DNA of 32,910 nucleotides from Bacteroidota bacterium (GTDB taxonomy: Bacteria; Bacteroidota; Bacteroidia; Chitinophagales; Chitinophagaceae), in contig RDXD01000369.1 of assembly GCA_004292575.1 (NCBI GenBank), forward strand, positions 1 to 32,910, in the 5' to 3' direction. The position numbers and the translations under genes were made by a program. Shown piece after piece: positions 1 through 7,621 of the stretch (position 1 is the first letter of the stretch; each line of letters starts with the position of its first letter). The notes under the pieces were generated by a model. It did no database searches. It was not told the origin of the DNA and saw only the letters and a program-made list of their open reading frames with translations.

Positions 1-2
1 CT

Positions 3-1142
3 GGCGGCAACTTTAGCCGCGTAGGCAGCAGCGGCACCGTAAAAGACCATTGGCAGGCCGATGCCAGCTTACAAAACATTACTGCACCAAAAAATGGCTA
101 TATATTTGTGTATGTAAGCAACGAGAGCAATCTCGATGTGTTCTTTGATAATTTGCAGGTGATACACAAACCCGGCCCGCTGCTGGAGGAGACGCATTAT
201 TATCCGTTCGGACTCACCATGGCCGGAATAAGTAGTAAGGCGGCAGGGAAACTGGAGAATAAGTTTGATTTTAATGGACAAGAAAGGCAGGAGGGCGAAT
301 TCAGTGATGGTAGTGGTTTAGATGCATATGATTTTAATGCACGTATGTACGATGCACAGATTGGTCGTTTCATGCAAATTGATCCACTTGCTGAATATAT
401 GAGGCGTTGGAGCCCATATTCATTTGCCTTTGACAATCCGATAAGATTTGCAGATCCAACAGGAAGACAACCAACAGACAGTGCCGGAATAGATAGGCCT
501 GTAGTAACTCCTGGTGTTGATGAACAGGGAGAATACAATGATGTTGGAAATGTTACAGTAACAGCAAAGCGGCGACCTTCCTCTACATCTAATTTTGTAC
601 ATGGTGCCTTAGATATTATTGGCTTTTTTGACCCATTTGGAATTGCTGACGGAATAAATGCTATAGTTTATTTAGCTGAGGGAGACTATAAAAACGCCGC
701 ACTTTCTGCAATATCCATAATTCCGTTTGCTGATGGAGTAAAAGCTTTGAAATATACTGATGAAGCAGCTGATTTAGTTGAGGGAGTTGTTCGCTATGAA
801 GATGAGGTAGAAGAGATAGTAGAAGCTAATTTGCGAAAGAATGATGAACTTTTTTCACATGGGAATAAATTGGGTGACAAGCCCGCAGAAGGTTACACCT
901 TGCGAGATATTGATACTGACGAAGTGAAAAAATATGGCGAAACAACAAGAGGGGAAGGGAAATTTGGTAAGGGTAAGCAGAAACGGTATACTAAGAAGTA
1001 CTTAAAGGAGAATAATGTGTATTATCAAAAAGAAGTTGACGGTACAAAGAAGGGGATGCACTCATGGCAGCATCAGCAAATTTTAAAACATAAAAAAGCC
1101 AACGGTGGCGAAAGGCCGGGATTAAATAAAAGTGATTACTAA
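3..1142 (+). CDS. RHS repeat-associated core protein, C-terminal part with polymorphic toxin tip (5' end outside window)
   Basis: The reading frame is open from base 3 with no stop before 1140-1142, so the GTG at 108 is not the real start and the gene enters from the left. The RHS core is visible: HYYPFGL at 195-215, then YDFNARMYD and [10 protein letters not shown] to about 400, ending at FADPTG near 467. After the core the sequence is variable. At about 630-760 a segment reading [19 protein letters not shown] resembles the pre-toxin regions of other polymorphic toxins. The tip (about 885-1139) has GYTLRD...KYGETT, then a basic stretch, then [17 protein letters not shown] ending in GLNKSDY. 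That order resembles GIY-YIG/URI-fold nuclease toxins (Tox-URI type), but this is my reading and not a profile hit. Known RHS proteins form a cocoon-like shell that delivers the C-terminal toxin to competitors. The stop overlaps the next start by one base (TAATG), so the downstream gene is probably its immunity gene. Confidence 0.9.
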   Translation, partial: GGNFSRVGSSGTVKDHWQADASLQNITAPKNGYIFVYVSNESNLDVFFDNLQVIHKPGPLLEETHYYPFGLTMAGISSKAAGKLENKFDFNGQERQEGEFSDGSGLDAYDFNARMYDAQIGRFMQIDPLAEYMRRWSPYSFAFDNPIRFADPTGRQPTDSAGIDRPVVTPGVDEQGEYNDVGNVTVTAKRRPSSTSNFVHGALDIIGFFDPFGIADGINAIVYLAEGDYKNAALSAISIIPFADGVKALKYTDEAADLVEGVVRYEDEVEEIVEANLRKNDELFSHGNKLGDKPAEGYTLRDIDTDEVKKYGETTRGEGKFGKGKQKRYTKKYLKENNVYYQKEVDGTKKGMHSWQHQQILKHKKANGGERPGLNKSDY

Positions 1143-1534
1143 TGAAACTTTGGATTAGCGGACGCATCGAGGGTGATATTCAAGGCCCTGTTTTTAGTCA
1201 AGTACTGCGAGAAGTAAGGGATGCCGTAAATTCCTGTATTCAAACGAGAGATTACGGGCCAGGAATTGAGAGTTGGGATGTTATTATCGTGATTTATAAA
1301 GAGAATATTAAGCCTTCAATAAGGTATAAACAAAGTACGAGAGAGACTGATATCGAAATTCCCCTATCTCATCATGATTTTATAAATGGTGATAACAAAG
1401 TTCGTAAACGTCTCTTTTTTGATGCTTTGACATTTTCGTTAGAAAAGTTGAGGGATAGCAAAAAAGTAAAGGAATTTGCTTTTGATAAAGTCATTGAAGA
1501 CATGGCCTCAATAGCTCAAAAGGAATTAAATTAA
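1142..1534 (+). CDS. Imm44-like immunity protein
   Basis: A 130-residue protein without signal peptide or membrane segment. It opens with [13 protein letters not shown], and further in has YGPGIESWDVI, a combination I recognise from the Imm44 family of immunity proteins in polymorphic toxin loci. It is acidic to neutral and predicted alpha/beta. Its ATG shares one base with the RHS stop codon, so the two are translationally coupled, which is the usual arrangement for a toxin tip and its cognate immunity gene. The role inferred is to bind and neutralise the RHS tip nuclease in the cytoplasm of the producer. The family call is from memory of its N-terminal motif; the pairing with this toxin is inferred from position. 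Base composition is AT-rich like the toxin tip. Confidence 0.72.
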   Translation: MKLWISGRIEGDIQGPVFSQVLREVRDAVNSCIQTRDYGPGIESWDVIIVIYKENIKPSIRYKQSTRETDIEIPLSHHDFINGDNKVRKRLFFDALTFSLEKLRDSKKVKEFAFDKVIEDMASIAQKELN

Positions 1535-1541
1535 TTGCTCA

Positions 1542-1868
1542 ATGAATGCAAAATTAGAGACGGTCAATGCTATTTTTGAAAGCATGAAAGCTGATCGCTT
1601 CCCAATTGATGAGGTTCTCAAATGGAATTTTTTCTTTTTGGATTCGAGTAGGATCAACTTAATAAAAATATATAATGAATTACGTGCACATGGTTATAAT
1701 CTTGAAGCGTTAGAACAGATTGATAGTAGTTGTTATAGAATGTGTGTTAGTAAAGCTGAAAAGCTTAGTCCAGAGAAACTACACAGAAGAAATGTTGCTT
1801 TCAACGAACTTGCCGATTATTGCAATGTACAATTATATGACGGATGGGATGTGGAAAGATTAGTTTAA
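1542..1868 (+). CDS. RraB-like (ribonuclease E inhibitor B fold) small protein
   Basis: A 108-residue cytoplasmic protein starting 8 bases after the previous stop. The middle reads WNFFFLDSSR, followed by a helix and Y-N-L-E, then SCYRMCVSKAEKLSP, then a second helix and YDGWDVE near the C terminus. This layout (aromatic strand, helix, strand with 'lsp', helix, final DGW strand) matches the RraB/DUF1260-like fold. In E. coli RraB binds RNase E and modulates its activity; small RraB-like proteins are also found in toxin-immunity loci. Here it is probably a second immunity or accessory gene of the RHS island. The fold call is moderate and the function is inferred from context only. The short spacing to its neighbours suggests a single transcript from the RHS gene to the terminator at 2410. 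Confidence 0.6.
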   Translation: MNAKLETVNAIFESMKADRFPIDEVLKWNFFFLDSSRINLIKIYNELRAHGYNLEALEQIDSSCYRMCVSKAEKLSPEKLHRRNVAFNELADYCNVQLYDGWDVERLV

Positions 1869-1873
1869 CTTTT

Positions 1874-2404
1874 ATGGCCCGGCTTTTTATACTTTTTATC
1901 TTTTTCGCCGATTATTTAATTGCGCAAAAAAACTCTTTGCCTGATCAGCGTTTGCTAAGTGAGTATGTAAATTTGCAGGCTTCGCAAATGGTAATTTATT
2001 TTAAAACAGGTGATTACAAAAGTTATGTAAAGTATATCCACCCTTCAATGATCAATGGTGCAGGCGGAGAGAAAAAGATGATAGAGTTACTCAATAAGCA
2101 GAATGCAGAACTAAAACTGAGAAGTGTTGAAATAAGAAATATAATCTTTAACTCACCCACTGAATTTGTGAGAAGTAAAAATGAATTGCAATGCACCATC
2201 TCACAACAAACCGAGTTGAAACCGGCGCAAGGAAGGGTAATTACCTATACCACCCTAATAGCAATCTCAATCGACAACGGAAAGAATTGGAAGTTCATTG
2301 ATACGGCTAAAATGGATATTGAGATGGTGCGCAAGCTGCACCCCAATCTTAGTAGTAAAATAGTTTTGCCGCCTAAGCAAAAGCCAATAGTTTATTCGAT
2401 GTAA
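1874..2404 (+). CDS. Small secreted protein of unknown function
   Basis: I chose the ATG at 1874 (176 residues) because it gives a clean signal peptide, MARLFILFIFFADYLIAQ, with likely cleavage after the Ala-Gln end, and because it starts 5 bases after the RraB-like gene stops. A longer form from 1844 would overlap that gene and place charged residues before the hydrophobic core. The mature part has a helical first half (LLSEYVNLQASQMVIYFKTGDY) and a second half rich in beta strands with SIDNGKNWKFID, an arrangement resembling NTF2-like export proteins common in Bacteroidetes. I recognise no catalytic residues. It may simply be a cargo gene at the end of the RHS operon; a terminator follows within 6 bases. 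Confidence 0.75.
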   Translation: MARLFILFIFFADYLIAQKNSLPDQRLLSEYVNLQASQMVIYFKTGDYKSYVKYIHPSMINGAGGEKKMIELLNKQNAELKLRSVEIRNIIFNSPTEFVRSKNELQCTISQQTELKPAQGRVITYTTLIAISIDNGKNWKFIDTAKMDIEMVRKLHPNLSSKIVLPPKQKPIVYSM

Positions 2405-2409
2405 TTGTG

Positions 2410-2430
2410 AAGCCCCTTTTGGGGCTTTTT
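2410..2430 (+). terminator. Rho-independent terminator of the RHS operon
   Basis: A perfect 7-base stem (AAGCCCC / GGGGCTT) with a TTTT loop at 2417-2420 is followed by a run of T. It lies directly after the stop of the secreted protein gene. It also abuts the 3' end of the IS110 remnant on the opposite strand. Confidence 0.85.
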
Positions 2431-2740
2431 CATTCTACGTAGCATACGCCTCCGCCTCGGATTTCTATGATAAAAAAAACTTTATTTTTTCCCCTTAAAG
2501 CGGCTTTTTTCACATATTCTCGTTGGTTATTCACACATGCCACTACCCTTGCCAGTAGTTTATTTTTCACGTTGTTTAGTGCGCACATTTTGTTTTTTCC
2601 TTTAGCCACTTTTCGTTCGTAGTAGGTTTTTAATTCTGGGTCAAGCTTCACTGCCGTTAGCAATGCCATGTGCAGGTTGCATTTTATTTTCTTGTTAGCC
2701 ATGTTGTGTACCTGTGTCTTTCCCTCCGCCTTGGCTAGCG
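2430..2740 (-). pseudogene. IS110-family transposase remnant (C-terminal part only)
   Basis: On the minus strand the open frame 2834-2430 contains a segment typical of the C-terminal (transposase_20) domain of IS110 transposases: EGKTQVHNMANKKIKCNLHM, then LDPELKTYYERKVAKGKNKM and NNVKNKLLARVVACVNNQREYV. The homology begins at about base 2730; the 35 codons before it (from MDGWQRQALF) do not look like transposase. The N-terminal DEDD/RuvC-like catalytic domain that an intact protein of about 320-340 residues would carry is absent from the window, so this is a broken copy. The tail after REYV also looks foreign, suggesting that the original stop is lost. It sits between the RHS island and the housekeeping genes, as transposon debris often does at such borders. 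Confidence 0.8.
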
Positions 2741-3198
2741 TCCGAAACCCAAATATGCACAAGCATGCAGAACAGTAGGCATCAACGAGGCGCCAAAAAG
2801 CAAAAAAAAGCGCTTGACGCTGCCAACCGTCCATGCGTTACTTCTATTACATTTACAGCATGCAGCATTTTACCTAAGTTGCCAGCTGTAAGATGATCTT
2901 TAGCCAACCAATTTTTGCTATAAGTGGCAAATACAAGTTTGTAGAAAGAACTGCTGGTTATTTTGCCACAAGCGCATTGGTTGGGTGCATAGCTTTTGTT
3001 TACAAGCGATACCTACCGTAACACTTTTTTAGACCGTATAAACCACCGCCAATAAACAGGGGCCGCTTTGAGATTGTCTTTTTTTAAATAGGTTAGCGCG
3101 AACCGGTAGGCCCAAGTAGCGGGTACACACAGAACGGAGTCATTCGCCTACTTGGTGTTCAACTCCCCGCCGCTTCACCCCACTGGTTTTACACGGTC

Positions 3199-3219
3199 CT
3201 GAAAATCGGCGATTTACAG
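3199..3219. repeat. 21-base dyad symmetry (possible protein-binding site)
   Basis: The arms ctg-a-aaatcg and cgattt-a-cag are symmetrical around the single base at 3209, with one A:A mismatch in each arm. The hinge of one base is too short for an RNA hairpin, so if functional it would act as a DNA operator or recombinase core. No regulator gene lies nearby. It could be chance. Confidence 0.25.
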
Positions 3220-3243
3220 ATGTTTTTTTGCCCATCAATGTTT

Positions 3244-3378
3244 GTGCTGTAAAAAAGAGCACATAAACAGACGAAGCGGTGCAGACTACGCTTTCCCCCT
3301 TGCCAACTTGGCGTAGTGAGCCTTGGGTGTCACCCGGCCAATACCGTTTCGAAAGAAACCGCCGTGGTTTTACAGCAC
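3244..3378. repeat. 11-base perfect inverted repeat
   Basis: The word gtgctgtaaaa (3244-3254) recurs in reverse complement as ttttacagcac (3368-3378), 113 bases apart. The space between contains a second inverted pair (actacgc/gcgtagt), so the whole could fold as a nested structure or be the ends of a small degraded element. A related word, ggttttaca, occurs at 3185-3193 as well as just before the right arm. No flanking target duplication was recognised. Confidence 0.4.
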
Positions 3379-3568
3379 GTTGTTACTGGGCTCCTACCAA
3401 GTAAGCAGCCGTATTTATTGGCCATCAAAGCTTGTTTTCAACCAGTTAACCCCGGATGCCAAAAAAAAGGACGCCGATTAGCAAACCATTAATATTTTGC
3501 AAAACCTTTTCAAGGCTATTGGCAACACAACCCCTACCTTCAACTTCGCATTGTATTTCTTCAAGTTC

Positions 3569-4939
3569 ATGACGAAACCCACACCGACGCAGCGGCTCTC
3601 TTATTGGCGCATTTATGCCCCGCTTCGGCTTTACTTTTTGCTGTTTATAGCCTTTGGCCTTTTGGGCTGGTGGTGGCTGGGCTACCATACGCCATCCACG
3701 CCGGGGGCCGTGTCCACAATTTTGCTGCTGCTGCTCAAAGTAACCTTCACTTTTGTGGGTTCGCTTTTGGTGCTCAGCTTTTTATCGGTTGCCGTACCAT
3801 TTTCTATGGCGTGGTGGCAAAAGAAACGCGGAACATTGCTAGCCACCCTGCAAAATGAGTCTTCCGCGCCAAACGCCGCACATCATCAAACCTTACAGAT
3901 TGAAGTTAAGCCGCTGGTTCAACCCATGTTTGGCTTTTTACAGTACCGGGTGGTGTACGATGGCACCAACCGATCGCCAAAGTTTACACTGCTTAAAAAG
4001 GGTGCGCCCTTAACGCTTTTCCAAACGGTGCAAAAAGGCAGCTACAACTGGCCACTGCCCGCCATTAGGCAATACGAGGTAGAGCATTTGGTTATCTATT
4101 TCGAAGACCTGTTTCAGTTTTTTTCGCTTACCTGCAAGTTGCCGCTGCGGCAAAGCTTTTACACCAAACCCTCCGCTGGCGCCGTTAGTGAGCAGTCGGT
4201 GGTTCCGCAAAAAACCGAAACTGAACAAGTTAGGATTGAAGAACTGCGGCGTGTAGAGGGCGAAATGCTGCACTATAAAAACTTTGAAAACAACGACGAT
4301 GTGCGGCGCATTGTGTGGAAAATTTATGCCAAAAACAAAGATTTGGTGGTGCGTACGCCCGAAAATTTAGACCCATTTGCCAGCCACCTGTACTTTTATT
4401 GCAGTTTTTTCGACAGCCTTGGCATAAAAGGCCACCCAGCCTTGGAAACCACCGGGCTAAACGGGTTCAAAAATGCCTGCTGGACTGTGTACGAACAACT
4501 GAAAAAACAGGGGGCGGAAATCAAGTTCTTGGCCGACCAGCCACTACCCACCCGATACCTGACCGATGCCGCGCAGCAAGCGGAATACCAGTTGGCCGTT
4601 AGCCAATGGCATCAAAACCAAGCACTAACTTCTTATGTAAATGCCAAAATTGCATCGGTAGTATGCGTGCATGGTTTAGCAGACCCAAAAGCGCTTGAAA
4701 TGCTGCTAAATGATGCCGCTACTGGCCTGCACGTGGTACTGGTGAGATTGGAAAAAACCGTGGCAACCCCAGGTTTTTTTAGCTGGCTACGCTGGATTTT
4801 TTTGCAAGAGGAAAAAGAAAAGGAAAAAACAAATGGGGTACGGTGGCTACTTAGCCCAATGCGCCGCAAAATGCTGGCCAATGAAAAAAAGCTAGAAGCG
4901 CTAATAAAACAAAGTGAAGCCACGCTAATCGTAATTTAA
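3569..4939 (+). CDS. DUF58 domain-containing membrane protein
   Basis: The ATG at 3569 is preferred (456 residues); the frame opens at a TTG at 3497 but that adds an unlikely leader. Two hydrophobic segments lie at about residues 17-40 and 48-75, followed by a cytoplasmic beta-rich region. The DUF58 signature is at about residues 228-260, read as LHYKNFENNDDVRRIVWKIY followed by KDLVVRTPE, equivalent to the usual 'RxYxxGDxxRxIdW' pattern. The C-terminal part is a vWA-like fold ending in a basic helix. DUF58 proteins nearly always sit beside a MoxR ATPase and a transglutaminase-like protein, and are thought to act in chaperone-like assembly or cell-envelope maintenance; the exact role is unknown. 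The next gene starts 3 bases after its stop, so they form an operon. Confidence 0.88.
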   Translation: MTKPTPTQRLSYWRIYAPLRLYFLLFIAFGLLGWWWLGYHTPSTPGAVSTILLLLLKVTFTFVGSLLVLSFLSVAVPFSMAWWQKKRGTLLATLQNESSAPNAAHHQTLQIEVKPLVQPMFGFLQYRVVYDGTNRSPKFTLLKKGAPLTLFQTVQKGSYNWPLPAIRQYEVEHLVIYFEDLFQFFSLTCKLPLRQSFYTKPSAGAVSEQSVVPQKTETEQVRIEELRRVEGEMLHYKNFENNDDVRRIVWKIYAKNKDLVVRTPENLDPFASHLYFYCSFFDSLGIKGHPALETTGLNGFKNACWTVYEQLKKQGAEIKFLADQPLPTRYLTDAAQQAEYQLAVSQWHQNQALTSYVNAKIASVVCVHGLADPKALEMLLNDAATGLHVVLVRLEKTVATPGFFSWLRWIFLQEEKEKEKTNGVRWLLSPMRRKMLANEKKLEALIKQSEATLIVI

Positions 4940-4942
4940 CTG

Positions 4943-7570
4943 ATGCTGATACAACGCACCCATAGCTTAAAAAAAGAACTGGCACAATACGTGCTGCTGG
5001 CACTGCCTACTGTGCTACTGATGGCTTATGTGCTAAAACTGGCCAACCAGTACTTTGCTTTTTTAGAAAACGGATGGATGCGCCAAACCCTTGACTTTGG
5101 CGTGGGCATGGCAGCCGCCATTTTTGTGTTTGCACGCCGTTTTAGGTTTTTACCCATAACCGGGCTGTTGGTATTGGGCGCCACGCTTACCTACAAAATA
5201 ATGGGCGCCGTTTACACTGGGGAGTTTGATGCCTTCTTTTGGAGCATCAAGTTCTTAAACCACGCCATTTTACTATTTATGGGCTGGTTGGTGGGATACG
5301 GCCTAAGCCGCGCCCGCTTTTTTAGTATTGGGTGGAGCGTGCTGCTGCTGGCCACCATGTTGCTGGTGGTAAGCCATATAACCGAAGTAAAAACCGACAC
5401 CATTATTCTGGCCTTTGCCCCCCTGCTGGCCTATAGTTTTTACATTATTTACACCAGCGAGCTTATTAGAAATATGAATGCGGATGAACCCGCATTTACC
5501 TGGTTTGTGCTAAAGCGGTTACTGGGGTTTGGCGTGGTGCTGGCGTTGCTTTTTTTTGCGCTACTAACCGTGTTTAAAAAAGATTTTGATGCCGTAGAAA
5601 AAGAATGGGGCGGCGGTGGAAAGCCCAAAGAGGGTGGCGAACCCAAAAACAGCCTCACCAAAAACGATGGACAAGGCACCACCACGCAAACCAGTATGGG
5701 GTTAGATGGACTTAACAACAAAGCCAATAAAGATTCGGTGCTGTTTGTAGCCAAGCTGGATAACTATTTTACCGATGGCAAAACGCCTAATCCGCTCTAT
5801 TTTACGTCGGATTATTTCACCCGCTTTGATGTGGAAACGCAGACCTTTGAAATTGATACGCTACGACCCAGCAACGACCTTTTTAGCCCCGATGTAAGTC
5901 AGATACCCTTGTTTTTTACGCGGGAAGATACCAGTATGCTTCGCAAAGGCATGGGCAACCGCAACCGAAAAGTAGTAACTGCCGAGGTGTATAAGCACAA
6001 TCTAAGCCCCAAATTGTACACCGCACCCAGCACGGGCTTTTTTGTGCAGCCCATAAGTGTGCCCGAAGAAAACAAATACATTTATAAAACCGCCTACCGT
6101 GCTAAAATGTACGTGAGCGAGCTTAACAGTGCGTACTTCGTTTATAACCCGGCGGGCAATAAAGACCTCGAAAAGTTTCAACAACAGCGTTTTAGCTTAC
6201 TGCGCACGGTAACCAACTACAAGGAAACCCCAAAGCCCTTTTACGATTACTACACTTTTATACCCCAAGGAAACGCCTTTGATAGCATGCGGGTTCTGGC
6301 AAAATCAATTGCGGCCAAGGCCAATGCCACCACCCCGGTTGATCAAATTGTTGCCATTCGCGATTATTTTTTAGAAAAAGATGAAAACGGACAGCCCACT
6401 TTTAAATACAGCGATAACCCCGGCATACCCGGTTTGCCCAGCGCCAATAAGTTAACCTATTTCTTATTTGAAAATAAAAAAGGCTACTGTGCCTACTTTG
6501 CCGGTGGCACGCTTTTTTTACTGCGGGCCTTGGGCATACCCAGCCGCGTGGCCACGGGTTTTTTAACCGTTGACCGAAGCAGCAAAAACCCCGGTTGGTA
6601 TTGGTTTTACGAAGACCAAGCCCACGCATGGGTGCAAGCCTATTTTCCGGGTTTTGGGTGGATAGATTTTGATACCACGGTACCCAATGCCGACCAAAAC
6701 CAAGCCCCTCAGCCCGACCAAACACCACCCCTAACCAGCCAAACCGCTTGGCTGGTGGCCAATGGCAAAGCCGTGGCTGTGGATACCGTGGCCAAAAAAG
6801 TAACCATGGAGGTAGAAAAGTTTTTGTACTGGGACAATCCCTACAATGCCAACCCGCCCCAAAACATGCTGCTTGAAGTATCGCTAGCCAAAATTAGCCG
6901 CGATAGCGGTGCGGTAAGCCTAAGCAGTTTGCAGCCCGGCGAAGAAATTGTGAGCGTGTCGTACAGCGAGCAGTTTAAAGCCATCAGGCCCACACTTACC
7001 GATTCGGCTGGTTCTTTAATGAAGCGTTTTCCAAACCCTGCGCCCATAGACGAAATAAAAATTATGGCTAAGGAAGAAGCCACGCCACCGCCAACCAAGG
7101 CCAAAGCTGCCACCAAACCCATTGATTGGCGCATGGTGCTTCTAACATTGCTGGGGCTGGTGGGCGGTGTATTTCTATTGTTGTTAATGATGCCGTGGCT
7201 GGTGTTTCAATACTTGCATTACAAAGCCAAAAACACGGCACCCATGTCCAAAAAAGCTTATTGGCAGTTCATGGCCAGCACATATTATTTGCACCAAATG
7301 GGCATTTCCCGTGGTCAGCAATCCAGCACCCAATTTGCGCAGCAGGTGGTAGATCCCCGGTTTGGCACCTCGCTAACGGGCTTTATGCATACTTTTCTAA
7401 AGCTAAAGTACAGCCAACAGCCGCTAACCAGCAGCGACGAACGCACCATTACAGCCCACTACCCTGCTTTTTGGCAAACCGTACGCAAGCAGCTACCGCC
7501 AAAACATCGTTTTAGCCATTTCTTAAACTTTTACAGCACCCTCCATTTTTTTTCATTTCCTAAAATTTGA
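4943..7570 (+). CDS. Transglutaminase-like membrane protein (TgpA family)
   Basis: A protein of 875 residues. The first 210 residues hold about six membrane segments, followed by a Gly/Lys-rich linker near residues 220-260 and a large extracytoplasmic region. The transglutaminase core has the expected triad: Cys516 in KGYCAYFAGG, His561 in QAHAWVQAYF and Asp575 in GWIDFDTT. A further membrane helix lies near residues 730-755 (LLTLLGLVGGVFLLLLMMPW), followed by a DUF4129-like cytoplasmic tail. The architecture matches TgpA (membrane block, transglutaminase, C-terminal helix and tail). The enzyme is expected to act in the periplasm; substrates in this phylum are unknown. It is coupled to the DUF58 gene upstream and the MoxR gene 51 bases downstream. 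Confidence 0.92.
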   Translation: MLIQRTHSLKKELAQYVLLALPTVLLMAYVLKLANQYFAFLENGWMRQTLDFGVGMAAAIFVFARRFRFLPITGLLVLGATLTYKIMGAVYTGEFDAFFWSIKFLNHAILLFMGWLVGYGLSRARFFSIGWSVLLLATMLLVVSHITEVKTDTIILAFAPLLAYSFYIIYTSELIRNMNADEPAFTWFVLKRLLGFGVVLALLFFALLTVFKKDFDAVEKEWGGGGKPKEGGEPKNSLTKNDGQGTTTQTSMGLDGLNNKANKDSVLFVAKLDNYFTDGKTPNPLYFTSDYFTRFDVETQTFEIDTLRPSNDLFSPDVSQIPLFFTREDTSMLRKGMGNRNRKVVTAEVYKHNLSPKLYTAPSTGFFVQPISVPEENKYIYKTAYRAKMYVSELNSAYFVYNPAGNKDLEKFQQQRFSLLRTVTNYKETPKPFYDYYTFIPQGNAFDSMRVLAKSIAAKANATTPVDQIVAIRDYFLEKDENGQPTFKYSDNPGIPGLPSANKLTYFLFENKKGYCAYFAGGTLFLLRALGIPSRVATGFLTVDRSSKNPGWYWFYEDQAHAWVQAYFPGFGWIDFDTTVPNADQNQAPQPDQTPPLTSQTAWLVANGKAVAVDTVAKKVTMEVEKFLYWDNPYNANPPQNMLLEVSLAKISRDSGAVSLSSLQPGEEIVSVSYSEQFKAIRPTLTDSAGSLMKRFPNPAPIDEIKIMAKEEATPPPTKAKAATKPIDWRMVLLTLLGLVGGVFLLLLMMPWLVFQYLHYKAKNTAPMSKKAYWQFMASTYYLHQMGISRGQQSSTQFAQQVVDPRFGTSLTGFMHTFLKLKYSQQPLTSSDERTITAHYPAFWQTVRKQLPPKHRFSHFLNFYSTLHFFSFPKI

Positions 7571-7621
7571 TGCATAAGCAGGCTGCACCAGTGGCCTTTT
7601 ATGGCAACCTAAAAACATCTT

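Larger units (their letters stand above)
2835..3568. other. Gene-poor stretch with scattered short inverted repeats
   Basis: No frame here gives a protein I recognise, and the short open frames have no consistent coding pattern. The stretch holds several inverted words: ccaagtag at 3112-3119 with ctacttgg at 3148-3155, actacgc at 3285-3291 with gcgtagt at 3311-3317, and gtgctgtaaaa at 3244-3254 with its complement at 3368-3378. It probably represents decayed mobile DNA next to the IS110 remnant. The last 70 bases are presumably the leader of the DUF58 gene, although I see no convincing promoter box. Confidence 0.5.

Noticed and set aside
3100-3440. Possible integron attC-like sites in the inverted repeats
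   Set aside because: No GTTRRRY/RYYYAAC core pair is in the right place and no integrase gene is near.
3497-3568. TTG at 3497 as the start of the DUF58 protein
   Set aside because: The extra 24 residues do not belong to the family, and the ATG at 3569 gives a normal N-terminal membrane segment.
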